Of a stretch of 64,000 nt of DNA, positions 41,005 to 50,944 are shown piece by piece. A program made the translations under genes and the position numbers. Positions within the stretch are counted from its first letter, which is position 1. Every line of letters starts with the position of its first letter. The stretch is taken from NCBI GenBank assembly GCA_000333855.2, contig CM007320.1, positions 1,177,911-1,241,910 of the forward strand, read 5' to 3'. The notes beneath the pieces were generated by a model, which saw nothing but the letters and a program-made list of their open reading frames with translations, did not search any database and had not been told where the DNA came from. The stretch comes from Endotrypanum monterogeii (Eukaryota; Euglenozoa; Kinetoplastea; Trypanosomatida; Trypanosomatidae).

Positions 41005-41511
41005 TTATGTTTCCTTCTCTTTTTTCTTGGAGTATTCAGCGCGTTTCTTACGTATGATGGCGAGTTGTTCCTCCCGCCACTTAATATCGGCGCTCTCGGC
41101 TTTCGTGCGTTGCACCTCTAGATAAGCTAATTGGGCTACAAACAGAGAAGTATCTACCACCATCCGTGTGAGGGATATGTACCCAGGGCTACTCAGCGCA
41201 TCCTCCTTCTGCGTGCAGCAGCAGATGTATAGTCCTGATTCGAAGACGTGAGCAAGAACGAGGTAGGCGATGATCATACGTGACTTCGGCAGGACACAGG
41301 CCATAACGCGGGAGACGACCAGACACGCTAGCATGGCAACAAACACATACAACACAGGTTTGTTGTTCGCATTGTAGTTCCTGTCGACCCAGGCCCCGGC
41401 ATCTGGCAACATCAGATCACCGAGTAGCAGTTTCACAATCGTTATGATTTCGAAGAGAGCAGCCCCAGCGCAATAAGCCTGGAAGGCGTTGGTGATGGAG
41501 AGGTGCAACAT
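41005..41511 (-). CDS. Four-span membrane protein with charged tail (possible ERG28-like)
   Basis: This is a 168-residue protein. I start it at the ATG at 41511 (MLHLSITNAFQAYCAG). The frame is open 74 codons further upstream, but those codons encode a (TG)n-derived THTHS stretch and lack coding character. Hydrophobic spans lie at about 10-33, 52-74, 78-98 and 112-132. A charged, probably cytosolic tail follows (KWREEQLAIIRKKRAEYSKKKEKET, residues 144-168). LAHVFESGLYI in the third span resembles the family block of ERG28, the ER tether of sterol C4-demethylation enzymes. The spacing from the preceding NANNKP loop also fits. It appears related to the neighbouring protein at 39300-39761. Function is inferred and low-confidence; the coding call itself is good. 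Confidence 0.68.
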   Translation of the reverse strand: MLHLSITNAFQAYCAGAALFEIITIVKLLLGDLMLPDAGAWVDRNYNANNKPVLYVFVAMLACLVVSRVMACVLPKSRMIIAYLVLAHVFESGLYICCCTQKEDALSSPGYISLTRMVVDTSLFVAQLAYLEVQRTKAESADIKWREEQLAIIRKKRAEYSKKKEKET

Positions 41512-43667
41512 CTTTTCTCTCTTCAGAGGTTCCTGCAGGGAGGGGGGGGGAGGGCTGTGTGTGTGTGTGTTGAAGAGGAGAAATACTCGCACAGTCACAC
41601 GCTTAGGTCCAGTTGCACGAACCAACACAAAAAGAATGCGATATTGTTTGCGCCTACATACGTTATGCCGGGTGGGATTGGGTGGACGAAAGGGGAGGGG
41701 GAATCTGCAGATCAGGAAAGAGATGCTGGTCATGTCGGTGGTGACGGGTTTCGGGCAACGAACAGGGAGGGCTCAGAAGGCATGGCATTCCCACAGAAAC
41801 GCGACTTCGGCATCTGCAGCGCAGTTTGCGGTGTTTGCCGAAACAGAAGTGCACCTGTTATACACACGTCGCTTCCAGAGCTGAAGCTTCAGCTCTTGCG
41901 AAGACTTTTCATTTGTTGTTGTTGTAGGTAGGGCAAAGGAGGAAGAGGCCGGTTGTTGTCTTCCTGTGCGTTACTTAGCATATCACTGAAGCTATGCGGC
42001 ACAGACGCACAGTGTTGCCAAGAAATACTGGGAGGGAGGGAGGGAGTGGAGGAGGGGGGCGAACAGACACCCCTCCCTGCTCGTTTGCCGTGGGGCGACG
42101 AAGGGAGAACAAAAGAAGAGGATGTATTGAATACGGGAAGGCACGAATACTCAGGTCGCCGAGTCATGTGCTTGCTCGTACTACGAGGTCGCCTACATCA
42201 GTCACAGGGGGAAGTGAAGTTTGCTATAGGTGTTTGCACACACATTTTCGATGAGATTGCACAGAAGTGCGAACACATGAAAAAAAAAAAAAAGATCCCA
42301 TGAGATGCGGCCTGGAAGAAGAAGCTCTCAGAACAGTACAGTCACTCGCTGTCCGTCGGGTGTACACAAACTGACTCGGTCTTTGCAAGAACTGGTGTTC
42401 GAGCTCTTGGCAGAAGCAGGAGGGAAGTCGTGTTAAAAAATTGAGTGCCCTTTTGAGTGGGCGCGAATGTGAGAGCAGCGTCGCATGAAATGTGATACCA
42501 TTCGGTCTTTGTAGAAAAATACTGAGATTCTCATCTTAAGCCGATCCCCCTCAAAGACGTGCAAAAAAAAACTGTTGAGCATCAATGCGCCAGCGTTTTT
42601 TTTTTTTTGTTGTGTGTGTGTGTATGTGTGGTACCCACCTGTTATGCTATTATCAATGGGGATACGAGCTCTTGTGAAGCTTGGGTGAGCGAGCGTCAAA
42701 AGTACACTCTGACTGGCCGTCTTGAGGGGTGACCAATACGAGAGACTAGTTGAGAGACTGACACTGACTTTCAATGACGTCGTAGTGAGCCCGAAATCGA
42801 AACACGAGCCCAACAAGTTCATTTTTTTTGTACCTCACGTTTCGAAGCTCACCACCTTGCTGTCTTCCACAGCGACCCATCACTGCTTGAGGCCCCCGAG
42901 GTGCCTTCAGGCGCAAATCAGATTTGGGGTTTGGAGCGAGCAGTTGCATCAAGACAGACGTGGAGTCGGCGAGCCAGCATCAGACACACACACACACACA
43001 CAAAAAACAGGACTGCAACGGGGGGGGTGCACCTCCTCCCCCTTCGAGAGCGGCACTGGGAAGGAGAAAGGGGGAGAGGAGAAACAAGCGACACAGTAAT
43101 ATAGTGTTTTTTTTTTCATTGCCTGTGGAGCATTTCGGTGAGAAACGAAATGGTAGCGGTCATGATGTTGGGGCCCTCTCATGGGTGGGTAATACCTGCG
43201 ACAGATGGGAAGAGCCAGGTGCCACTCGAGGGAAGCACAAGAAGAACTTACGCCTACTTCGATGCGCACCAACAACCCACACTCGGTGGTACTTTGTTGA
43301 ATTGCCCATCTCTGCGATTTTTTCCCCCATCTAGTGGTTTCGCATGAAAAGGAGGAGATCAATGCACAACTGCTACGCTTCATCCGCAAGGTATACACGA
43401 GAACACGGTGACGTACAGAATTCTGTGTCAATACCGTCAGTGACTGCAATGATGCAGCTCTTCTCTTTCGTGAGGTCTATTTCGCTGCGTTTTTTTTCTT
43501 AATCGATCTGTTTTCTTTTTTTTACTTCGGTGGAGATAGTATACCAAAGACGTAGCACGGTGTTCATCTGCAAAACAGCAATAGTGAAAGGGGTAGGAAT
43601 ATTGATGATGTGAGTACGCGTTATGTTCAGGAGATGGCGAGGGAATAGATCACACGCCTCATGAGTG
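41512..43667. other. 2.15 kb spacer upstream of the membrane-protein pair
   Basis: No supported gene. A G-rich block at 41537-41552, next to a TG tract, is the likely trans-splicing signal (pyrimidines on the transcript) for the gene at 41005-41511. A long purine block at 42028-42060, an A13 run near 42280, TG repeats near 42610-42630 and (AC)n at 42983-43002 follow. Longer open frames at 42433-42822 and 42949-43449 contain repeat-coded residues and resemble nothing known. Confidence 0.6.
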
Positions 43668-44402
43668 TCACTCGCTGTCGTTATTGTCGGCGTCATCGTC
43701 CTTTGAGGTGCTCTGAGAGCTAGTCGAGTCCTCACTATCCTCTTCGTCCGTATCATAACTCCCACTGCTGCTGACAGCATCGCTCAAATCTTCTTCTTCC
43801 GATGACGTTTGTTCATTACTGTCGTCTATGTCGTCGCTAACCCTGCTGCTGCCGTAGTCGGCGCTCGGTCCGTCCGCCTTCGAGTGCGCGTACATGGCTC
43901 GAAGCTGCTCGAGTGGAATCCCTTTTTCTCGTTCCATTGCTTCTAGAACATCCTCGAGCTTCTCGTTGTGCTCCTTCTCCGCTTTTCGGAGCGTCGACTC
44001 GTCGTCGCGCGCCTTCTTTGTGGGAATGAAGACCGAGTCCGCGTCGATGGTCAATCCAGACTCTCGCGCAATGGCTGGGTAGTGTTTCTTGAGCTTCTTC
44101 GCCAAGTCGTGCCACGGTGAGCCTTTTTCGTTGAAATCCAACGCGTTTGATAGCATCAGCGCCACATCATTCTCGACCTCAGCGTCTGTGCTGTACATGT
44201 CCTCCTCAATTTTTTTCCTGATCTTCGACAGATCCATGGGCACCTCCACCACGTCATAGTAGCCTGGCACCTCGGTGGCGCTCACCGGATGGTGGAACAT
44301 AGCCAACGTATCGGCAGCCCACAGCTTCTTCACAAAGGAGAGCCATTGCTCCTTGTGTGGTGTCTCGCGTTGGCGCTTGATGCCGTTGCTCATGAGAAAC
44401 AC
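43668..44402 (-). CDS. BDF2: Bromodomain factor BDF2
   Basis: This is a 244-residue protein with a single N-terminal bromodomain (about residues 15-115) and a very acidic Ser/Asp/Glu tail (about 180-244). The ZA loop reads FHHPVSATEVPGYYDVVEVP, followed by the MDLSKI helix. The acetyl-lysine-binding Asn is N91 in SNALDFNEKGSPWHDLA. A lysine-rich linker carries a possible nuclear signal (PTKKARDDE). Bromodomain factors read acetylated histones at transcription start regions in trypanosomatids. From memory, the single-bromodomain factor of this size at this locus is BDF2; the number rests on synteny. The start may be M1 or M4 (44393), since MSNG is a plausible beginning. A G10 run at 44408-44417 directly precedes it. 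Confidence 0.87.
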   Translation of the reverse strand: MFLMSNGIKRQRETPHKEQWLSFVKKLWAADTLAMFHHPVSATEVPGYYDVVEVPMDLSKIRKKIEEDMYSTDAEVENDVALMLSNALDFNEKGSPWHDLAKKLKKHYPAIARESGLTIDADSVFIPTKKARDDESTLRKAEKEHNEKLEDVLEAMEREKGIPLEQLRAMYAHSKADGPSADYGSSRVSDDIDDSNEQTSSEEEDLSDAVSSSGSYDTDEEDSEDSTSSQSTSKDDDADNNDSE

Positions 44403-45035
44403 ACTTAGGGGGGGGGGTAGAGACGACGTGAGCAGGGAGTGCTCTTTGGTTGAGTGATGACGCCACTGGGACGAATAGAGCCGTCCGTCTCCTGATGCAC
44501 GAGGTGCCTGTTAATAGGGGTTTAGTTGATGGATACGTATATGTGTGATGCGGAGATTTGCCTTTTGTGAATCGGCAGTGCAATGGGCCTGTGTGCCGAA
44601 GCAGCAAAAGATGTAAGGAGAGGGAGGAAGGGAGGACGAGGTGTACAAAGTATGGAGTGACACAAGCGAGACTTCGAGTGTCGGGTACGCGCTCACGTAG
44701 CGCACGCGCTGATGTGTGCCTGAGAGACGAACAGAGGTTGGAGAAGGGGGTGGCTTCACCTGCTCTGTACACACAGGGAAACAGCTAAAAAAACGAAGAA
44801 CGAGTCCTGATGCTCAGTAGAATCACCCATACGAAAGATATTTCCTTGTTTTGCTCGTTTCCGATCGTGTGATCAATCTGTCTACTGTGTCTCGACACTC
44901 GCGAAGCGCTGCAACACAAAAATATATACCCTCTCCGCCTATAACGCGTCCACATGCGTGCGTTTGGGTTCTTCATGTGACTGATATCTTGCGCAGGTGG
45001 TCCAGACACCCCAATGACAAATCCTGACAGAGCAG

Positions 45036-45071
<36 letters not shown>

Positions 45072-45276
45072 CGGCTTTTGCACGCAAACGCCTAAGTGCG
45101 AGTAGGCATTAGCGTAGGTGTATAGGAGTAACAGGGCAAGCAGCAGGTGACTCGCAGACTTCAGCGGGTAGGGGTGGGGAGGGAGGCGATGATGTGGATG
45201 GTGTAGTGTTGTTATGTGTGTTCATGAAGCTCCTCGGCACATGTCCCTGCCATTCTTGTCTCGCATCTTGCGTACA
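44403..45276. other. Intergenic spacer BDF2-MTG2 with (TA)16
   Basis: No gene seen. It starts with a G10 run (44408-44417, C run on the transcript) only a few nucleotides from the BDF2 start. A purine block lies near 44612-44640 and a pure (TA)n run at 45037-45069, in the 3' UTR of the GTPase. Confidence 0.65.
45037..45069. repeat. (TA)16 microsatellite
   Basis: An uninterrupted TA tract between BDF2 and MTG2. Confidence 0.95.
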
Positions 45277-46794
45277 TCACTTCCACTTCTCCCCCTTTAT
45301 CGCTTCGCCATCGTGTCGAGTTAGATGCCAGTACTTTCCTTTCATAGAAAGATCGCGGTATCGGTGCAACTGGCCCCTCGCAGCGGAGTTCTGGTAGGCA
45401 TCAAACTCCACACCGAGACCGCTGTTGCCCATGAAGTCGAGTTGTTGGTCCACCAGCGAGGAGCCGCTTTGGTTTGGTTCGTCGCCAACGTCTTGAGGGA
45501 AATCAGCTCCGCAGGTGTCAAGGGTTCGTATTTGAGGTAAAAAGACGCCGTTGTGCTTAGTACGAAACGCCTGCTCAAGCTGTGCGCGCTCGTGTGAAAG
45601 GCGGAATTGTCGCATCTCGCGCTCGTTCGACTGCCGCGAAAACACTTCACTACACATGAACTGCAAGGCTGGTGCCAGCCCCGTTTGTGTATGCTGTGGT
45701 CCCAGATGCATGCCGAGGGCAGCGGAGATGGGGAACACCGGTATCGCCACACGCCTCTTGAGCTCTGCCAGCTTCGTCTGAGTGTGTGTGCCTGTGCTGT
45801 CCTTTTCCATGTCCATTTTGTTCGCAAAGATCATAATGACACGCTCACTCATACCGGGTAGGTAGTACTCCAGCTCCTGCGTGAGGAGTTCGACCACGTC
45901 CCATGGCTGCAACACCTTCGAGCTGCTCCGCGAGCTCGCGTCAGGCAAATACGTGTCACACATGTCCACCACCAAGGCAAGACACTTTGTACGCTCCACA
46001 TGCCGGAGAAATTGATGTCCGAGGCCACGGTTTTCGTAGGCACCCTCAATGAGACCTGGTATGTCCGCCACGCGACACACATTGCCGTAGAGGTCGTGAA
46101 GCACCCCTACATAAGGGCGGAGTGTCGTGAAGGCATACGGGGCGACAGTGGGCTTGCTGGAGCTGATGGCGGACAGAAGGGAGGACTTTCCAGCATTGGG
46201 GTATCCAACGAGGCCGCAGTCAGCGATGGTCTTCAGCTCGATCTGGGCGAGCATCGTGTTGCCTGGCAGGCCCTTGGTGGACTCAATCGGAGAGTGATGC
46301 CACTTGTTAGCAAACGCGGCATTGCCTTTGCCACCCTGGCCACCTTCCAGCAGGACGATCTCCATTCCCTCTTCATCCATGTCGTATTGCACTTCGTTGG
46401 TGTCCAGGTCCACTACCTGGGTTCCCAGCGGCAGCTGCAGCCACAGATCCTGTCCGCGTTTACCGTGCGCCTCACGGGAAAAGCCGCAGCAACCGGCGCC
46501 AGCGGAAATCTGACTACCCATGTCTTCAATGTGACTGAGATCAAACTGTTGCTTTACGCATCGGAGCATCACACTCCCGCCGTTACCGCCGTTACCCCCT
46601 CCCGGGCCAGCAAGCTCGTTGCCGTGCTCGTGCGCCATGATGCTCGCACCATCACCTCCAGTCCCGCTACACAGAAGTACTTTGACGCGGTCGACAAAGC
46701 GATGCTTCGCCTTGCGAGCGACCCAGCCGGAGCGCAACATAGACGGTGTTGTGTGAGGGAGGCCGCAACTAATGGCATGCACATAGGTCAGCAA
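45277..46794 (-). CDS. MTG2: Mitochondrial Obg-family GTPase (MTG2/GTPBP5)
   Basis: This is a 505-residue Obg GTPase, a maturation factor of the mitochondrial large ribosomal subunit. The glycine-rich Obg fold is at about residues 32-190 (GTGGDGA, AGPGGGNGGNGGSV, LEGGQGGKGNAAFANKWHHSP). The G domain follows: G1 GYPNAGKSS at 197-205, the G2 Thr in PYAFTTLRPYVG, G3 DIPGLIEGA at 244-252, G4 NKMD and G5 ISAALG. Every GTP-binding motif is intact. The C-terminal 150 residues extend beyond the bacterial protein and have no recognised domain. The N-terminus before the Obg fold contains spaced Arg/Lys and fits mitochondrial import. The first ATG was used; M19 is an alternative start. Confidence 0.92.
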   Translation of the reverse strand: MLTYVHAISCGLPHTTPSMLRSGWVARKAKHRFVDRVKVLLCSGTGGDGASIMAHEHGNELAGPGGGNGGNGGSVMLRCVKQQFDLSHIEDMGSQISAGAGCCGFSREAHGKRGQDLWLQLPLGTQVVDLDTNEVQYDMDEEGMEIVLLEGGQGGKGNAAFANKWHHSPIESTKGLPGNTMLAQIELKTIADCGLVGYPNAGKSSLLSAISSSKPTVAPYAFTTLRPYVGVLHDLYGNVCRVADIPGLIEGAYENRGLGHQFLRHVERTKCLALVVDMCDTYLPDASSRSSSKVLQPWDVVELLTQELEYYLPGMSERVIMIFANKMDMEKDSTGTHTQTKLAELKRRVAIPVFPISAALGMHLGPQHTQTGLAPALQFMCSEVFSRQSNEREMRQFRLSHERAQLEQAFRTKHNGVFLPQIRTLDTCGADFPQDVGDEPNQSGSSLVDQQLDFMGNSGLGVEFDAYQNSAARGQLHRYRDLSMKGKYWHLTRHDGEAIKGEKWK

Positions 46795-47019
46795 ACCAAA
46801 CTGAGGCTGCTAGACTTGTGTCTCCCCTGCCTCTTCACAAAATATGATCAGTGATAGCTCCCCGGGTGGTGGTGATGCCAACAGAAGCAGATGGAGGAGA
46901 GGAAGCGAGGTTTTGCCGAGGGTAGTGAGGCTATAGGACAAGAAAGCCGAGCATGGTGTATTCCATATGTTCTGAAACATTGGGTGAAGGAGGCGCGTAT
47001 ACACGGCATACAATGATTC

Positions 47020-47050
<31 letters not shown>
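47020..47050. repeat. (AC)15 microsatellite
   Basis: An uninterrupted AC tract in the 5' flank of MTG2. Confidence 0.9.
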
Positions 47051-47053
<3 letters not shown>

Positions 47054-47311
47054 GAGATACGAACGGTATCGACGCAACGCTGAATATATTACTATCAATC
47101 TTACTTTTTTCCTTTTCCATTTTAGTTGAATATGTTTTTGCATGCAGAGTCGCCTCCTTTTTTTTCCACCCAAGAGACAAAATCTTGTGTCCCATCATAC
47201 CCTCGCCAACGAGACAAGTGAGCGAGAGGGCAGGAGGGCGTCGGGTGGGTGGGTGGGGGAGGACGATCCGTTTATTCGAAAATCTTGACACGATATTTAG
47301 CGTCATTTAGA

Positions 47312-47321
47312 TACACACACG

Positions 47322-47358
<37 letters not shown>
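47312..47358. repeat. Compound (CA)n(TA)n microsatellite
   Basis: A CA tract with one CG interruption runs directly into a TA tract, about 25 bp beyond the MTR4 stop codon, in its 3' UTR. Confidence 0.9.
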
Positions 47359-47381
47359 TCGACATGCTTTGTTCAACATGA

Positions 47382-50276
47382 CTACAAATACAGTGACGAG
47401 GCAAACACAATATCGCGCTTGATGAGCTGAATACCTTTAAGGAACTTGTCGTGCAACTCGATGCTGCCGATGGCTGGCGACCGCGCCGCGGAGGCTAGCT
47501 GGCGCAGCATCTCTTCAAGGCGACGCATCATGCGTACAATCTCGCCCTCGTACGCAGTTGTCTTGCTCACGAGGTCCACGAACTTCGCGCCCTTTGCCCA
47601 GAGGTAGGTGACCTCCATGAGAGACGGCAATACCTTTTCCACGGAGCTATTCTCCTGCATCAGCCCACTTTCGGCGCTAACGGTGGCAATGCGAGTCACA
47701 ATTTCATTCAAGTCCTTCAGCGGCTGCTCAAATTCTTGCGGCAACGAAAAACCATCTGGGGTGCGGTGAACGTTTACGAGGCAGGACAGGAGAGCAACGA
47801 TCATCTCAGTCTCCATTGAGTTCAACACACCCTTAAAAAGAAGCTCAGTCAGCAAGATTTCGTTCTCGTCTGTCGTCGTAATTTCGCACGCCACTCGAGC
47901 CTTGCGGAGAATGATATTATCCTTGTCAATATAGTCCAGGCGACGAAGCACACGCATCATCTGCTTCAGTTCCTCAGAGAAGACCGCTTTGCCCATGCCG
48001 ACCATCTCAGCCTTCACCTGCTCTAGTTGCGTTTCAAGATGTGACTTTCGCGTATACTGCTCAAACTCCTCTTGCAGCTCTGGCGTGGGGGATGTGGTCA
48101 GGATGTTGCCCTCCAGTTGTTTCTGCAGGTTTGACACCTGCATCTGCAGCTTACTTAGTTGAGGGTCCTCGGCACCCATATGTGCAGACGTCAGCACCGG
48201 CACCTTGTTGCCAAACTGACGCAACAGCTTCGAGAGGATCTGCACCACCTCGGCACGACCACGCTCTGAGTCGGGGCTTTCGGGAAGGTTCGTCTTGAGT
48301 GTCGACAGGCTTTGAACGTCCGAGAAGTCAAACGTCACTGTGTACAGGTCTGCCTTCTCTGAAGTGTACTCGCTGACAGGACACGGTGTCAAGGCGCTAG
48401 GATTCGATACACTTGCCTTTATGCAGATCACGGAGGCTTGAACAGAAAAGGCGCTGGGGTCGCTGAAGTCGGGGCTGGAGCCTTTCGCAGAAAACGAGCG
48501 GCAGATGCCCCACCCAAAGTCGAGCTGATCAGAAGCGCGGATGATATGAACGAAGCGCCCTGCCTGCACCCAGTTCTTCAGGAACTTGGGCTGGCGCAAA
48601 ATCTGGTCCACCTCGCCCTTTTTCTTTGCGATCATGTTTTCGCATATTGTGTATTGCCGAAAGGCACTCTCATGGGCCACATTGATCTCCTCGATGGACC
48701 TGCGAAGAGCGGCTTCCTTCTCTTCCAGCGCTGGCTTGTTGCGCAGTCGCTGGAACTGCGAGAAGCTGCGCTTCATCATGAACTCAGGATCGACATCCTC
48801 GACACGCAGCAAGTTCAGAACCATATTGTACGTCAGGTGGAAGCTGCTCAGCAAGACGTCAGCACCACCGCCGGTCAGCTGTTTGAGCATGTCGGGCTCC
48901 ACTGCCTCGTCCACCATAGCGATCACCACACCAACGCGGTCGAGGCCACGGCGACCGGCTCGCCCTGACATCTGAATGTACTCGCCACCAGTGAGGTAGC
49001 GATTTTTCTCCCCGTCGAACTTTTTCACAGAGGTGAAGACTACCGTACGGGCCGGCATGTTAAGACCCATGGAGAATGTTTCCGTAGAAAACAGCACTTT
49101 GACAAGACCCGCCTGGAAGAGAATCTCGACAACTTCCTTTAGAATTGGAAGCAGCCCGGAGTGATGAATACCGACACCGCGCTTCAGGAGCGGGAGAAGG
49201 TGCTCAATCGCAGGCAGCCTTCGGTCGTCCTCCGCCAGCGATTCCATAGCGTTGCTGAAAACCTCCATCACGAGTGCATCTTCCTCAGTGTTATTAAAGT
49301 TGAGTCGCGAGAGGGCGAGAGCGTTACGCTCACACTCCGCCTTCGCGAAGGAAAAGACGATCACAGGGTACATGTTGCGGTCCATCACAAGCTTTACAAT
49401 TTCCATCATGGATTGCGAGGAGCCACCACGGCTTCGGCCGCCGGCGCCGCTCTTGGTTCCACGCGGGCCACCTGTGGTGCCGTTGCCTGAACCGGCCGCA
49501 CCCGCATCCGCACCCGCACCCGCACCCGCACCCGCACCGTTAGCACCGCCCTCCGCCCCCATTGATGTCATTGCCTTGCCGAAATTATCGTCACGAAATT
49601 TTCCCTTTTCGTCTACAATGAGAAAGATGCCGTCAGCCCCAGCCGGGTAGAGGTAGTGCTGCAGAGGCACCGGCCGGTAGTCTGTATGAATGACGTGAAC
49701 CTTCGTGGTAGGATGGATGCTCTCCACCCAGTCCGCAAACTCGCGCGCATTCGGGATAGTGGCGGAGAGGAACACGTACTGACATCCCTCGGGGAGCAAG
49801 CTGATTGTCTCCTCCCATACCACGCCGCGGGACTTGTCGCGCATGTAGTGTACCTCATCGAAGACAACGCACCCTACTTCCCGCAGCATTTCAGTTCCAC
49901 GGTATAGCATACTGCGCAGAATTTCTGTTGTCATGACGAGACAGTCGGAGTCTGCCTTGATGGTGGTGTCGCCGGTCATGAGACCGACAGAGTCGAATTT
50001 CTCGGAAAACTCGCGGAATTTTTGGTTGCTGAGGGCCTTGATGGGGGAGGTGTAGATGACGCGCTTCTTTTCTCGAAGTGCCTTGGCGATGGCGTAGAGA
50101 GCCACGGTGGTCTTACCTGCCGACGTGTGCGCCGAGACGAGGACGCTGTCACCGTCCTCCAAAGCATCGATGCTCGCTTTTTGGAATGTATCGAGCTCAT
50201 AGGGGAACGTGATGGCTGGGTCAACCTCCCGGCGTGCACGCTTCGCCACCGGTTCGTCCCCAAGGGTATCCGACAT
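47382..50276 (-). CDS. MTR4: MTR4-type DExH RNA helicase (exosome cofactor)
   Basis: This is a 964-residue Ski2-like helicase that feeds RNA to the nuclear exosome. A short basic N-terminus (AKRARREVDP) precedes FPYELDTFQKASIDAL. Motif I is AHTSAGKTTVA (about 49-59), motif II DEVHYM (140-145) and motif III SATIPN (171-176). GVGIHHSGLLP, ETFSMGLNMPARTVVF and QMSGRAGRRGLDRVG complete the RecA2 motifs. The arch and C-terminal DSHCT helical bundle follow, to the end at FASSLYL. The length and lack of a long N-terminal extension fit MTR4 better than SKI2. A Gly/Ala-rich insert at about 236-290 lies between the two RecA lobes and is encoded partly by a GCACCC hexanucleotide repeat. RRP41, a core exosome subunit, lies 2 kb away in the same unit. 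The start is the first ATG. Confidence 0.95.
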   Translation of the reverse strand: MSDTLGDEPVAKRARREVDPAITFPYELDTFQKASIDALEDGDSVLVSAHTSAGKTTVALYAIAKALREKKRVIYTSPIKALSNQKFREFSEKFDSVGLMTGDTTIKADSDCLVMTTEILRSMLYRGTEMLREVGCVVFDEVHYMRDKSRGVVWEETISLLPEGCQYVFLSATIPNAREFADWVESIHPTTKVHVIHTDYRPVPLQHYLYPAGADGIFLIVDEKGKFRDDNFGKAMTSMGAEGGANGAGAGAGAGADAGAAGSGNGTTGGPRGTKSGAGGRSRGGSSQSMMEIVKLVMDRNMYPVIVFSFAKAECERNALALSRLNFNNTEEDALVMEVFSNAMESLAEDDRRLPAIEHLLPLLKRGVGIHHSGLLPILKEVVEILFQAGLVKVLFSTETFSMGLNMPARTVVFTSVKKFDGEKNRYLTGGEYIQMSGRAGRRGLDRVGVVIAMVDEAVEPDMLKQLTGGGADVLLSSFHLTYNMVLNLLRVEDVDPEFMMKRSFSQFQRLRNKPALEEKEAALRRSIEEINVAHESAFRQYTICENMIAKKKGEVDQILRQPKFLKNWVQAGRFVHIIRASDQLDFGWGICRSFSAKGSSPDFSDPSAFSVQASVICIKASVSNPSALTPCPVSEYTSEKADLYTVTFDFSDVQSLSTLKTNLPESPDSERGRAEVVQILSKLLRQFGNKVPVLTSAHMGAEDPQLSKLQMQVSNLQKQLEGNILTTSPTPELQEEFEQYTRKSHLETQLEQVKAEMVGMGKAVFSEELKQMMRVLRRLDYIDKDNIILRKARVACEITTTDENEILLTELLFKGVLNSMETEMIVALLSCLVNVHRTPDGFSLPQEFEQPLKDLNEIVTRIATVSAESGLMQENSSVEKVLPSLMEVTYLWAKGAKFVDLVSKTTAYEGEIVRMMRRLEEMLRQLASAARSPAIGSIELHDKFLKGIQLIKRDIVFASSLYL
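49499..49538. repeat. Coding (GCACCC)n hexanucleotide repeat inside MTR4
   Basis: About six tandem copies of GCACCC/GCATCC on the plus strand encode the Gly-Ala alternation GAGAGAGAGADAGAA in the minus-strand helicase. It maps to the insert between RecA1 and RecA2, so length change would be tolerated. Confidence 0.85.
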
Positions 50277-50944
50277 TTGTATCCTAGTAGAACTGATTTT
50301 GGGATCTAAGAGTGAGTATCGGCTAGTGTGTATGTGTGTCTGTGTCTGTGAGTGTGTGTGTGATCTTGATTACACGATGTCGCGATGTGGAGGACAGGGA
50401 GAATGTGTCCACGTTCAGATGAGGAGGTGACCTTGACCTCGTGTGCGTGAATGCACCTGTTAGTCAAGAGTATGTATACATTTAAGTCATGGGTGTAAAG
50501 ACCCGGTGAGGTAGAAGCATGCGATAGAAGTAAAAGAGAGAGAAGTCACGAGAGGACGGCTTCAGATAGCCGGCGGCTTACTTCTTCCTCTCCTCAGACC
50601 AACGCCCGCTTGCCGTATTTTTGATTCCGTACTTATCGCGCCTGTTTAGATGTGTATACGTGTGTGGGTGGGTGTGGGTATGTGAAATACTTCTCGACAA
50701 CCGCAATACTATTAGGCGAGAATTCATGGGTGAACAAATGAGCAGCGAATGCGTGGGTGACGGGGCACCCTCTTACCTTTATTTCGGCGCGGTGAGCAGC
50801 GGCCGTAGCGGCACACGTGCCTTTGTGCACGCATGTTGCCGTGGACGGGTTTCACGAGTTGCAGAAAAAAAAAAGATGCAGTTCTCAAGTGCCCCCATTA
50901 CCTCCGAGACACTTGTGCTGTAATCTTGATCGCTTTTCACGGCA
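50277..50944. other. Intergenic spacer upstream of MTR4
   Basis: No gene seen. It contains an imperfect (TG)n stretch at about 50327-50365 and a purine block at 50515-50556 (pyrimidines on the transcript, candidate splicing signal for MTR4). The part beyond 50600 is the 3' UTR of the peroxidase gene. Confidence 0.6.

Larger units (their letters stand above)
46795..47381. other. Intergenic spacer MTG2-MTR4
   Basis: No gene seen. It includes an (AC)n tract at 47020-47050, a purine block at 47214-47265 and a compound (CA)n(TA)n run at 47312-47358 just after the MTR4 stop. Confidence 0.65.

Noticed and set aside
42433..42822. Minus-strand frame of 129 codons
   Set aside because: Contains repeat-coded THTHTQQKKK and no coding signature.
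42949..43449. Minus-strand frame of 166 codons upstream of the membrane-protein pair
   Set aside because: Contains a VCVCVCV stretch from an AC microsatellite, no recognisable domain and no spacing fit; looks like UTR.
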